Of a stretch of 34,752 bases of DNA, positions 26,594 to 33,552 are shown piece after piece (position 1 is the first letter of the stretch; each line of letters starts with the position of its first letter). Under the pieces are notes generated by a model, which saw only the letters and a program-made list of their open reading frames with translations, was not told the origin of the DNA and made no database searches. Location: contig NZ_MTLG01000093.1 in NCBI RefSeq assembly GCF_002192695.1, positions 1-34,752 of the forward strand. Reading direction: 5' to 3'. Made by a program: the position numbers and the translations under genes. The stretch comes from Achromobacter xylosoxidans (lineage in GTDB: Bacteria > Pseudomonadota > Gammaproteobacteria > Burkholderiales > Burkholderiaceae_B).

Positions 26594-27340
26594 GTGGCCA
26601 GTTCTTTACATCGTGAGCTTTGCTCGGCCGCAGTTGAATGGCTGTTGCGGCCTGGCAGCAAGGGTGGACCCGGGTGCACTGTTGCATTCTCTGAAGTGCA
26701 GTCCCCTTGCGGGCGAGAAGTGATGGACGCATTTGGCGTGCGGTCCGTAGGTTGGGAAACATACTCAGTCTTGGTCGAAGCCAAGATCTCGCGAGCCGAC
26801 TTTCGAGCTGATTTCTCGAAGCCCCACCGGCAAGATCCATCGCTCAGCGTCGGGACTTATCGCTACTACCTCGCGCCAGCCGGCATGATTTCTACTGACG
26901 AGTTGCCTCCCCGATGGGGCCTGGTCGAGTATGGTCGGCCGCGTTTCCGCGTGGCGGCAGGGCATTTGGCGGTTCGGGCAGGGCCGTCGCTGCGATACGA
27001 TCAGGTGTCAGACCAGCGTGTCGCCGACTGGGCTCATGACGTCAATCACGGCCGAGAATTGGGTACGGTCGCGAGGCTGCTAGCCAGATTGGGCAATGTT
27101 GAGACGCTGCAGAATGAACTAAAGCGGGTTCGCGGGAAGCATGCCCGTCAGCAGGCAATGCTGCAGCGCCTGCACGAAAGTGAACGAATTTCTCGGGCCG
27201 ATACGCAATCGATGCGCTGGATCCTGGACGAAAGAGGTATCGACTTCGATCAGGCATTAGCTGAGTTGCGCGATCGCGAGGCGATTGGGTTGCGTCGGCT
27301 TCGTCGGCAGCGGGATCAGGATAGCGGCGAGCTGTTCTGA
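26594..27340 (+). CDS. MmcB-like PD-(D/E)XK nuclease-fold protein
   Basis: Protein of 248 aa starting with GTG, chosen because AAGGAGATAT lies about 8 bp upstream. A pattern MDAFGV...YSVLVEAKISRADFRADF gives Asp45, Glu62 and Lys64, the (D)-(E)xK arrangement of PD-(D/E)XK nucleases, and VEAKISRADFRAD closely resembles the EIKVSRADFxAD stretch of MmcB/DUF1052 DNA-repair proteins. Glu15 could be the additional N-terminal acid. The C-terminal third (about 150-245) looks coiled-coil. It follows a methyltransferase in the same operon. Nuclease activity is inferred from these residues only. Confidence 0.65.
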   Translation: MASSLHRELCSAAVEWLLRPGSKGGPGCTVAFSEVQSPCGREVMDAFGVRSVGWETYSVLVEAKISRADFRADFSKPHRQDPSLSVGTYRYYLAPAGMISTDELPPRWGLVEYGRPRFRVAAGHLAVRAGPSLRYDQVSDQRVADWAHDVNHGRELGTVARLLARLGNVETLQNELKRVRGKHARQQAMLQRLHESERISRADTQSMRWILDERGIDFDQALAELRDREAIGLRRLRRQRDQDSGELF

Positions 27341-27932
27341 CATCGGTTCCGTATTGAACGACAAGGCCTGTGCGTGTCCCTGCGCCTGGCGGCTCCGGGC
27401 CGGGCTCTCGTGCTTCGCATCGAGCCTGGCCAAACACCGGCCAGTCTCGCCCCTTCGGGCTTCCATCCTTCCCTCCCTCCGGTCGGCTCACGCCTCCGCG
27501 CCTAGCGGCGCTGCGCACGTCGCGGCGCGACGTTTGCCCAGGCCTTCGGCCAGTTTGAGCCCTTCGGGCTAGGGGCGCTCGCCGCGCGGCCGGCCCGGGA
27601 TCGCTATCGAGCAGGCGCAATGCCTGTCCTGGCAGTTCGTCGCCCTAAATCCGCCGACTGTATCACTGCGTTCCTCGTTCCAAGGGGTTCGCTGCGCCGG
27701 ATGCGCGCCCGTTCGGTGCTCGGCCTCTGGCCTGCGCTCCGCATGCGGCCTGTGCTCCGCCCCTTTCCAGTCGTCACTCCGTGATCCAGATCGGCAAGGG
27801 CGACGAACTACCAGGACGGGCGGCATACAACGCGCAGCCGCCGAACTGCGAAGCTCGATCCGAAAACCTACGCAGGGGCTCGGAATCTTCAGTCCAGGTC
27901 AGCACAACAAATCATTTTTCGGGAGATTCACG
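27341..27932. other. Non-coding GC-rich spacer with repeat copy B
   Basis: No gene. Apart from copy B of the direct repeat it is full of short inverted runs (CCTTCGGGCT, GGCCTTCGGCC). The ribosome site of the following gene (GGGAG) lies near 27920. Confidence 0.6.
27566..27834 (+). repeat. Long intergenic direct repeat, copy B
   Basis: Second copy of the repeat at 23868-24140, at a constant offset of 3695-3698 bp. The two copies bracket the genes at 24239-27340. Confidence 0.85.
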
Positions 27933-28370
27933 ATGTGTTCCAAGCAAGCCAACAAAGCGGTCAAGGCGGAGCATCGGCTCGTCAGCCTCTACACGTTGTC
28001 GAAATGCGTTGAATCGGACCAGACACGGCAGGCATTCGTCAACCGTGGCATTTCCTTTTCCGAGCGCAGCGCAGCCGATCAATCGCCGCCGGCCTCGCCT
28101 GTTGTGGCCACCATCGTCAAAGGCCAAATCGTTGCTTGGACGGGACACCGGCCGGACATGATCGAACTGCTTGCCGACCTTCTGGACCTGGGGCCGGTCC
28201 CGGAAGGCGGACTGGCCTACCTGGAGCAAGCCGAAGAGGCGGTGTTGACCCGATTCCAGGTCGTGGTCGAAATCGAGAACCATCAATTGAACCACCAGGA
28301 TTTTTTCGACGAATGCGGCGATCACCCGCTGTATCGGGGTTCCACGCTGCTGAACTGGCTGGGCTACTGA
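27933..28370 (+). CDS. Hypothetical protein
   Basis: Soluble, acidic protein of 145 aa, unrecognised. It comes first after repeat copy B, just as the 98-aa gene follows copy A. GGGAG lies upstream of the ATG. A hairpin (AGGCC at 28389-28393, GGCCT at 28415-28419, with an inner CCGG stem) follows the stop and may end transcription. Confidence 0.65.
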   Translation: MCSKQANKAVKAEHRLVSLYTLSKCVESDQTRQAFVNRGISFSERSAADQSPPASPVVATIVKGQIVAWTGHRPDMIELLADLLDLGPVPEGGLAYLEQAEEAVLTRFQVVVEIENHQLNHQDFFDECGDHPLYRGSTLLNWLGY

Positions 28371-28452
28371 CCCCTACTTGAAATGAAAAGGCCCCGTCCG
28401 GCGGCAACCGGCGAGGCCTGCATCCCAACCCCCCCTAGCAAGGAGAACTGCG

Positions 28453-28602
28453 ATGAACCACGACTTTATCAGATTGGCGAACGACATGCGACGTGCCCAT
28501 GCCCTGGGCCTGCCTTTCCGCATCCCGGCAATGACCATGCGTGACCTCGCTGCACTTTTCGCGTTTGTGCAAGACGTTCCGGCCTCCGCGCAGTTGCACT
28601 GA
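28453..28602 (+). CDS. Small hypothetical protein (49 aa)
   Basis: An open frame of 49 codons (MNHDFIRLANDMRRAHALGL start) with AAGGAG 8 bp upstream of the ATG. It ends 31 bp before the ParB-like gene. The basic, helical start and good ribosome site support a real small gene; no family recognised. Confidence 0.5.
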   Translation: MNHDFIRLANDMRRAHALGLPFRIPAMTMRDLAALFAFVQDVPASAQLH

Positions 28603-28633
28603 TCCAGATAATTCGACCTCAGGAGTACAAGCA

Positions 28634-30619
28634 ATGAAATTCGATTCCAAAGAACTTGCCGCCGTCCACGCTGCCAGCATTCGTACAGAGATCCCGTATG
28701 TGCAATTGCGCCTCAGCGAAACCTATCAGGCTCGTCGCCCGCAGGATGCGGAGCAGGACCCGGAAATCCAGGAACTGAAGGCGACGATTAAGGCGATGGG
28801 CGGCTTGCTGCATAACCTCGTGGTTGTCGCGTGCGCGGATGGCACCTATGAGGTGTGCGCCGGCGGTCGTCGCTGGACCTCCATAAACTTGCTGATTGAG
28901 GACGGGACCTTTCCCGCTGACTATGTTGTGCCGTGCCTCATCATCCCGGCCGAGTTTGCGCACCATGCCAGCCTCATCGAGAACATCGGCCGCAAGGCCA
29001 TGCACCCGGCGGACACGTTTGAGAGCTATGCCCGCCTGCGTAGCGAGAACTGGACTATCGAAGCAATTGCGGCGGCGCACGGCGCTACGGAATCCGCTGT
29101 CAAGAAGCTACTGGCGCTGGGCAATGTGTCGCCTGCGCTGATGCAGCTGTTTCGGGATGGCAAGATCGATATGTCGGAAATGCAGGCCCTGGCCTCGGTG
29201 TCCGACCATGCCCGCCAGGAGGCTGCATGGAAGGCGGCGAAGCACCAGGGTTGGAACCGGGATGACGCGATCCGCAATCTGCTTTCGGAAACCGAGATGC
29301 GGGGCGACTCGCCTGCTGCTCGATATGTCACTGTCGCCGCCTACGAGAAGGCGGGCGGCGAAGTGCGGCGCGACCTCTTCGAGAACGACGCCTATCTGGC
29401 CGACCCGGAGAAAGTACGCACGATGGCAGAGGCAAAGATGCAGCGGTCCAAGCTTGCGAAGGCCGTAGCAGGAGAGGGCTGGCTGTGGGTCGAGTACCGC
29501 GTTTCCTTTGAGCATGCTGACAAGAAGCCCTTTGGCGAGATCCAGCGCGTGCGGCAGGAGCCGAGCAAAGAGCAAGCCAAGCGCATTGATGGCCTGAGAA
29601 AGAAAATCGAAGCTGCACAGGCCAAGCTTGCGGAACTGCGCTCGGTCGAGGGCTACGACGAGGCCGACCTGAACAAGGTGCGCGGCCTGATACGAGGCTA
29701 CGAAGGTGAACTCCGAGCCATCGAAAGCGAGCTGCGAGATTTCTCGCCGGAATTGAAGGCGTTGGCCGGTGTGGTTCTGCACCTGGACCATCAAGGCGAA
29801 CTGACGGCCACACGTGGCCTGATCCGCCAGGATGAGCGCGATGCGGTGTCGCAAATTCTGCGGACCAAGGCGGGCGGGGAAGGGGCTGCGCAGGCCGTGG
29901 ATCTGCCCCCGGTCAAGACGCGCCCGGTACATTCGGAAGCGCTGACGAACCGCCTGCAAGCACAGCGCGTTATTGCCCTGCAGGCCGAGGTCATGATCCG
30001 CCCCAATCTGGCCCTGTGTCTGCTGGTGGAACAGATGCTGGGTGATATTGACTGGAACCGCCGCAGTGCCAGCGGCGATACCTTCGATTTCTCGGCACGG
30101 TCGGCACATCACGAATTGACGAACACGGATCCGGGTATCAAGGACAGCGCCGCTTGGGCGACCGTGCAGGAGCAAATCGCACTGGTGACGAAGGACATAC
30201 CCGAGGACGACGGCGCAGTCCTGCCCTGGCTTCTGGCGCAGGCGCAGGCCGACGTTATCGACATGCTTGCAGTGTTGATCAGTGCGACGATTTATCGTCA
30301 TCGCAGCCATGCGCACGGCACGGAAACCGGACACCTTGACCGGCTGTCGGAAATTGTCGGCCTGGACATGAGCAAATGGTGGCAACCCACGGCCCAATCC
30401 TACCTGGCGCACGTGTCTAAAGAGCGAATGGCTTCTGTTGTCGCGCAAGAGGTCGGCAATGAACAGGCGCAGCAGCTGTTGGCGATGAAGAAGGCCCAGG
30501 CGGCTGCTGCTGCTGAGGAACTGCTGGCGGGGAAGGGCTGGGTTCCTGAACTGATGCGCACGCAACCCCTTCTGACCGAAATGGCGGTGGAGCACCCCAT
30601 GGGCGAGATGGAGGCGTAA
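28634..30619 (+). CDS. Large ParB/RepB/Spo0J-like DNA-binding protein
   Basis: Protein of 661 aa starting at the ATG with AGGAG at 28621-28625; upstream frame to 28541 is not needed. The N-terminal ParB nuclease/CTPase-like domain shows GGLLHNLVV, GGRRW (77-81) and ENIGRKAMHPADTFE (116-130). A helix-turn-helix lies at about 141-165. A coiled coil is likely at about 315-375 (KEQAKRIDGLRKKIEAAQAKLAELR onward region). It is about twice the size of chromosomal ParB and no parA is nearby. Such long ParB-like proteins are common on plasmids and ICEs and may act in segregation or gene control. The phased repeat array at 31705-31808 is a possible target. Confidence 0.85.
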   Translation: MKFDSKELAAVHAASIRTEIPYVQLRLSETYQARRPQDAEQDPEIQELKATIKAMGGLLHNLVVVACADGTYEVCAGGRRWTSINLLIEDGTFPADYVVPCLIIPAEFAHHASLIENIGRKAMHPADTFESYARLRSENWTIEAIAAAHGATESAVKKLLALGNVSPALMQLFRDGKIDMSEMQALASVSDHARQEAAWKAAKHQGWNRDDAIRNLLSETEMRGDSPAARYVTVAAYEKAGGEVRRDLFENDAYLADPEKVRTMAEAKMQRSKLAKAVAGEGWLWVEYRVSFEHADKKPFGEIQRVRQEPSKEQAKRIDGLRKKIEAAQAKLAELRSVEGYDEADLNKVRGLIRGYEGELRAIESELRDFSPELKALAGVVLHLDHQGELTATRGLIRQDERDAVSQILRTKAGGEGAAQAVDLPPVKTRPVHSEALTNRLQAQRVIALQAEVMIRPNLALCLLVEQMLGDIDWNRRSASGDTFDFSARSAHHELTNTDPGIKDSAAWATVQEQIALVTKDIPEDDGAVLPWLLAQAQADVIDMLAVLISATIYRHRSHAHGTETGHLDRLSEIVGLDMSKWWQPTAQSYLAHVSKERMASVVAQEVGNEQAQQLLAMKKAQAAAAAEELLAGKGWVPELMRTQPLLTEMAVEHPMGEMEA

Positions 30620-30626
30620 GAACCAT

Positions 30627-30655
30627 GTCCGCCCGGGGGAAGCCCCGGGGCGGAC
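30627..30655. other. GC-rich hairpin after the ParB-like gene
   Basis: GTCCGCCC and GGGCGGAC form the outer stem, extended by G/C pairs with one mismatch around a GAAG-like loop. No T run, so at most a weak terminator. Confidence 0.5.
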
Positions 30656-30680
30656 GGCATCAGTTTCGCTCTGATAGCTA

Positions 30681-30709
30681 TTGCATCGTGTATCGTTGCG
30701 GGATACAAT
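30681..30709 (+). promoter_or_regulatory. higBA promoter with autoregulatory dyad
   Basis: TTGCAT (30681-30686) and TACAAT (30704-30709) are spaced by 17 bp. The perfect dyad TGTATC (30689-30694) and GATACA (30702-30707) overlaps the -10, as expected for a HigA operator. The predicted start of transcription falls at about the higB ATG. Confidence 0.7.
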
Positions 30710-30714
30710 AACGA

Positions 30715-30993
30715 ATGATCATCGGATTCCGCCACAAGGGTCTTGAGACCTTCTATCGCACAGGTTCAACGCGGGGCATCCAGGCCGCGCACGCCAGCAA
30801 GCTGAGACGGATTCTTGCCGTCTTAGACGTGGCGAAAGGACCGCAAGATATGAACATGCCCGGCTACAAGCTGCACCCGCTGAAAGGGGATCTTGCGGAC
30901 CATTGGTCGGTCTGGGTCAACGGCAATTGGCGCGTGACCTTTCGATTTACCGAGGCCGGTGCCGAACTGGTCGATTACCAGGACTACCACTAG
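30715..30993 (+). CDS. higB: HigB toxin (RelE superfamily)
   Basis: Ribosome-dependent mRNA interferase of 92 aa. Family features are the start FRHKGLETFYRTGSTRGI, the middle PGYKLHPLKGDLADHWSVWVNGNWRVTFRF and the end DYQDYH. The toxin gene precedes the antitoxin gene, as is usual for hig systems. There is no ribosome site before its ATG, and the promoter suggests a leaderless message. It acts in plasmid or ICE maintenance. Confidence 0.92.
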   Translation: MIIGFRHKGLETFYRTGSTRGIQAAHASKLRRILAVLDVAKGPQDMNMPGYKLHPLKGDLADHWSVWVNGNWRVTFRFTEAGAELVDYQDYH

Positions 30994-31004
30994 GAGCCAA
31001 CATC

Positions 31005-31298
31005 ATGATGCACAACCCTCCGCATCCGGGCGAAATTCTCCGGGAGGATGTTATCGCTGCCCTGGGTCTATCCGTGACTGACGCCGCTGAACGGCTGGCC
31101 ATGTCCCGAGTGGCACTTTCCCGCGTGCTCAACGGCAAGGCCGGAATCAGTCCGGACCTTGCGGTCCGCCTGGAGCAGGCCGGGGCCAGCACCGCCCAAG
31201 CGTGGGTGGCCATGCAGGCTAACTACGACTTGTGGCAGGCATTGCAGCACGAGCAGCCCCCTGTCCGGCCGCTGGCCGCTGTGGCTGACGCGCACTAA
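31005..31298 (+). CDS. higA: HigA antitoxin (XRE family)
   Basis: Antitoxin and repressor of 97 aa with an XRE helix-turn-helix: HPGEILREDVIAALGLS and DAAERLAMSRVALSRVLNGKAGIS. The ATG at 31005 (or 31008) uses AGGAG that overlaps the higB stop codon, so translation is coupled. The frame remains open inside higB upstream, but that part is not family-like. It binds HigB and represses the higBA promoter. Confidence 0.92.
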   Translation: MMHNPPHPGEILREDVIAALGLSVTDAAERLAMSRVALSRVLNGKAGISPDLAVRLEQAGASTAQAWVAMQANYDLWQALQHEQPPVRPLAAVADAH

Positions 31299-31313
31299 CC
31301 CCCACAACACCCG

Positions 31314-31353
31314 CCAATGCAAAAGGCCGCCCTAGGGCGGCCTTTTGCATTGG
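31314..31353. terminator. 40-bp perfect palindrome, bidirectional terminator
   Basis: A gap-free palindrome centred on CCCTAGGG. Its arms run from CCAATGCAAAAGGCCGCCC to its exact complement, so AAAA and TTTT tracts flank a strong GC stem on both strands. An extra CCACAA/TTGTGG pair lies outside (31302-31307 and 31354-31359). It ends the higBA operon. Confidence 0.85.
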
Positions 31354-31423
31354 TTGTGGCGGTGGTTTCATGCGGGGCGGCCATTCCCACCGGCTGCGCC
31401 GGCGGGGCCGTCCTGCGGACTTC

Positions 31424-31500
31424 GTGAGCGTCCCCCGGACGCTCACAGGTGCCCTTAAGGTCCCCGCCGCCAGGGCGGCGGCGGATCCCTTAAGGCCACC
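31424..31500. repeat. Nested GC-rich inverted repeats
   Basis: GTGAGCGTCC/GGACGCTCAC (31424-31433 and 31437-31446) is a perfect 10-bp stem with a CCC loop. GGTGCCCTTAAGG (31448-31460) pairs with CCTTAAGGCCACC (31488-31500) with one mismatch and encloses CCGCCGCC/GGCGGCGG (31464-31471 and 31474-31481). Confidence 0.8.
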
Positions 31501-31704
31501 ACACAGAACGCACCCTGCGGGTGCGGTCATCTCTTTGATTTTTTTGGGTTTTTCCTGCCGGAAACCTTTTTCCTTTGTATGACACCGAAAGCCTCCGACC
31601 ACACCCAAGTCCTCGGCACATATGGCCTTCTTTCAACTTTCACTTGTACACAAACGGCGGTGAAAGAGACTTTTCAGATCAGAAATGCGCCAAAACTCCG
31701 ATGA

Positions 31705-31808
31705 CGTCTACATTCAGTCTACCGTTTGTCTACACAATGTCGCCTGCTGTCTACCGACTGTCTACGTCTTGTGACTTTGTGTCTCCGAATTATCTACAGA
31801 ATGTCCAC
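31705..31808 (+). repeat. Array of ten 11-bp-phased TGTCTAC repeats
   Basis: Heptamers start at 31705, 31716, 31727, 31738, 31748, 31759, 31770, 31780, 31791 and 31802, a spacing of 11 bp with two steps of 10. Copies read CGTCTAC, AGTCTAC, TGTCTAC, TGTCGCC, TGTCTAC, TGTCTAC, TGTGACT, TGTCTCC, TATCTAC, TGTCCAC. Spacers of 3-4 bp are not conserved. The helical phasing suggests cooperative binding of one protein along one face of the DNA. Confidence 0.85.
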
Positions 31809-31987
31809 GTAATAGGGTTGTGGTCTGGCTGCCCGCAGGGAGCAGCCCGGACTGCGCAGCACTTCGTTCTGAAGGCGCCGAAGGGCGAGTTCCATTCAGC
31901 TTATGATGTGGTTCACTGAAGCTGACCTGAAGCCAGGGCGGAGCCTCGTTCGCGCCGGCCGCTATCGACCCAGAGTGGACTAGTGAG

Positions 31988-32442
31988 TCATGTCCTGTGG
32001 TGTAAGTTTTTTCGCATCAGTGCATTTTGCAGTGTCACGCCCCGCAGAATAGGAAATCCTCGCTCCACCACTTGAAAACCGCAGTGCAAAAAGAATGGCT
32101 CAGCGGTCTTGCTCACATCCGCCGTGAGCTCGCTAATCCCCAGTAGCTTGGCTTCGTCATGGATACGACTCATTAGCAAGGTGCCGACGCCTTGTCGCGG
32201 ATAGGCCCCCGACACAAAGAAATGATCGATGTATCCGTTGGGCTGAATGTCAGCATATCCAGCAATTTCACCTTCGACTTCAACGACAAATGGTCGTAAA
32301 TCCCTCATGCGGCTAGCCCACTCTTCTGGGGCAATGTCTGTCGGTGCCCAAGCCTCTATTTGTGCTGCTGTGTAGTCACGTGATGCGATGTCATGTACAG
32401 CCGATAGAAAGACCTGAAATAACGCGCCCTCGTCCTGGTGAA
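31988..32442 (-). pseudogene. GNAT N-acetyltransferase, N-terminus disrupted
   Basis: The frame from ATG 32308 encodes 106 aa with the GNAT acetyl-CoA loop (YPRQGVGTLLM) and a typical end FFLHCGFQVVERGF. Family-like sequence continues in frame upstream of that ATG for about 45 residues (DEGALFQVFLSAVHDIAS ... EEWASR), so the native start lay near 32445. No ATG, GTG or TTG is present there; the frame runs on to a stop near 32516 through repeat-bearing sequence. The 106-aa version lacks the first helices of the fold. It therefore looks truncated by an insertion or rearrangement. Substrate unknown. Confidence 0.65.
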
Positions 32443-32669
32443 TGACAATAAAGTTCTGTTCCAGAGGGCCTTTGATTTCAAAGAGTTTTCTGAAAATGTG
32501 GAAAAATCCATGCCATTAAAGTTCTGGCCCAGATTTGCACCCTATGCTTAGGTGCATGACATTAAAGTTCTGGTCTGGGTGCCGCTCAATCACCGACGAT
32601 GGCGTTGATTTGCAGATTGAGCCTGATACCGATGTAGCTGTATGGCTCTATTGTTCCATGGGAATGTGA
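32309..32669. other. Junction region between the GNAT remnant and the 193-aa orphan gene
   Basis: The left part is the disrupted start of the GNAT gene. From 32443 it carries three copies of a TGACATTAAAGTTCTGG-like repeat. No other gene is seen. A CCATGGGAATG stretch lies just before the orphan start codon. Confidence 0.5.
32443..32581 (+). repeat. Three left-side transposase-site-like repeats
   Basis: TGACAATAAAGTTCTG (32443), TGCCATTAAAGTTCTGG (32511) and TGACATTAAAGTTCTGG (32557) are direct repeats on the plus strand, 68 and 46 bp apart. Each starts with TG. Multiple spaced copies in one orientation resemble the ends of Tn7-like or IS21-family elements. Confidence 0.7.
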
Positions 32670-33251
32670 ATGCACTGGTTCGATCACAATCTGGTTCTGA
32701 GAGACGTCTATCGTCTCGCGTTAATGCTGGAGTTCGGAGCAAATAGACATAGCACTCGCTTCGACGATGTGGGCTGGCTGGGCGGGCTACACGATGAATT
32801 CTTTCGGAATGAGGCCGAGCACCTTCTGGTTTCCATTGCTGCGGCGATTCGACGGATTCAAGATCGAGAGTGGAGTGCGATGTCTCCGCAGGAGCGCAAA
32901 CACCATGCAATGCATCCGTTGTCGGATGAAGACAGCATTGGTTTTTATGCAAATAACCCGCCCAAGGATTCTCTGAACTTTGGTCTTCGCCAAGCGTGCA
33001 ATTGCATCATGCACGGTGAGAGCATCCAATGGAAGGACCCTGCCGAGGGGAATTTGCAGGCTGTTTGGACGGCTCCGTACTACGACATGGTCTTGAGTGG
33101 AGCAAGTCGAGCGGATGGAAAGAATTTCCTGATGACCGGTGCTTTTGTCTTCTTGGTCGGAGCTGAGAACGATGGCTCATGGGAAGCCGTCGTGCACCTG
33201 CCGCGATTCCTGAAGTCCGCGACAGAAAAGGTCAGAGGGCTTATGCCTTAA
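32670..33251 (+). CDS. Orphan 193-aa protein between two repeat clusters
   Basis: Soluble protein of 193 aa, unrecognised. The motif LRQACNCIMHGESIQW near residues 106-121 resembles an R...N...H stretch seen in some HEPN-type helical proteins, but the R-to-H spacing is seven residues, one more than the usual HEPN range. The rest includes helical N-terminal and beta-rich C-terminal parts. No strong ribosome site (GGGAATG) precedes the ATG. It is the only gene between repeat clusters at 32443-32581 and 33273-33398, so it may be cargo of a small mobile unit. A defence role is only a guess. Confidence 0.65.
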   Translation: MHWFDHNLVLRDVYRLALMLEFGANRHSTRFDDVGWLGGLHDEFFRNEAEHLLVSIAAAIRRIQDREWSAMSPQERKHHAMHPLSDEDSIGFYANNPPKDSLNFGLRQACNCIMHGESIQWKDPAEGNLQAVWTAPYYDMVLSGASRADGKNFLMTGAFVFLVGAENDGSWEAVVHLPRFLKSATEKVRGLMP

Positions 33252-33272
33252 CGTATGGGCTATCGCAATGCG

Positions 33273-33398
33273 GCAATCATCTAGTTTTCAGACATGACAG
33301 GCAGTAATCGACTAGTTTTCCGACAAAACAATCGGTAAGCGACTACTTTTCAGACATTTTTACCCAGCATAGCTGGGTAATCGAGTGTTTTTCAGACA
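33273..33398 (-). repeat. Four right-side transposase-site-like repeats
   Basis: On the minus strand, repeats begin at 33398 (TGTCTGAAAAACACTCGATT), 33356 (TGTCTGAAAAGTAGTCGCTT), 33325 (TGTCGGAAAACTAGTCGATT) and 33294 (TGTCTGAAAACTAGATGATT), 42, 31 and 31 bp apart. The dyad TACCCAGC/GCTGGGTA (33361-33379) lies between the first two. Terminal TG plus tandem internal copies suggests a transposon end pointing left. Confidence 0.75.
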
Positions 33399-33511
33399 TC
33401 GGGGATAGGTTTGCGCTGTCTAGGCACCCTTGGTTGTTCTGTCCAAAGCTTCCAGTTTCCAGGCTGGGGCGGGATCTGAAGTGGACTGAGTGGTCGCCCG
33501 GGTGGACAAAG

Positions 33512-33537
33512 AAAAGCCCGAAGCGAATGCTTCGGGC
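33512..33537 (-). terminator. Rho-independent terminator on the minus strand
   Basis: GCCCGAAGC (33516-33524) and GCTTCGGGC (33529-33537) form a perfect 9-bp stem with a 4-nt loop; on the minus strand it is followed by TTTTC. It lies 15 bp after the stop of the gene fragment at 33553-33618. Confidence 0.8.
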
Positions 33538-33552
33538 CTGGGTCCCGATGCT

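Larger units (their letters stand above)
31354..31987. other. Gene-free, origin- or centromere-like region
   Basis: More than 600 bp with no credible gene. In order it has nested GC-rich hairpins (31424-31500), a T-rich stretch (about 31530-31580), an inverted repeat CTTTCAC/GTGAAAG (31637-31643, 31660-31666) and a phased 11-bp repeat array (31705-31808). The base composition drops from GC-rich to AT-richer along it. Confidence 0.6.
33252..33552. other. Spacer with right-side repeats and a minus-strand terminator
   Basis: No gene. It contains the four-repeat cluster (33273-33398), and a terminator at 33512-33537. Between these lies about 110 bp without recognisable content. Confidence 0.5.

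Noticed and set aside
29108..30595. 495-aa open frame on the minus strand
   Set aside because: Lies fully opposite the ParB-like gene, which has clear motifs and a ribosome site; a high-GC shadow frame.
31705..31808. CRISPR-like array
   Set aside because: Repeats are 7 bp with 3-4 bp spacers, far too short for CRISPR, and no cas genes are present.
31575..31919. 114-aa open frame on the plus strand
   Set aside because: Runs through the 11-bp repeat array and has no ribosome site or family resemblance.
32438..33403. Target-site duplication around the putative single-gene unit
   Set aside because: The 5 bp outside the left repeat (GTGAA) and outside the right repeat (TCGGG) differ, so no simple duplication supports a single clean insertion.
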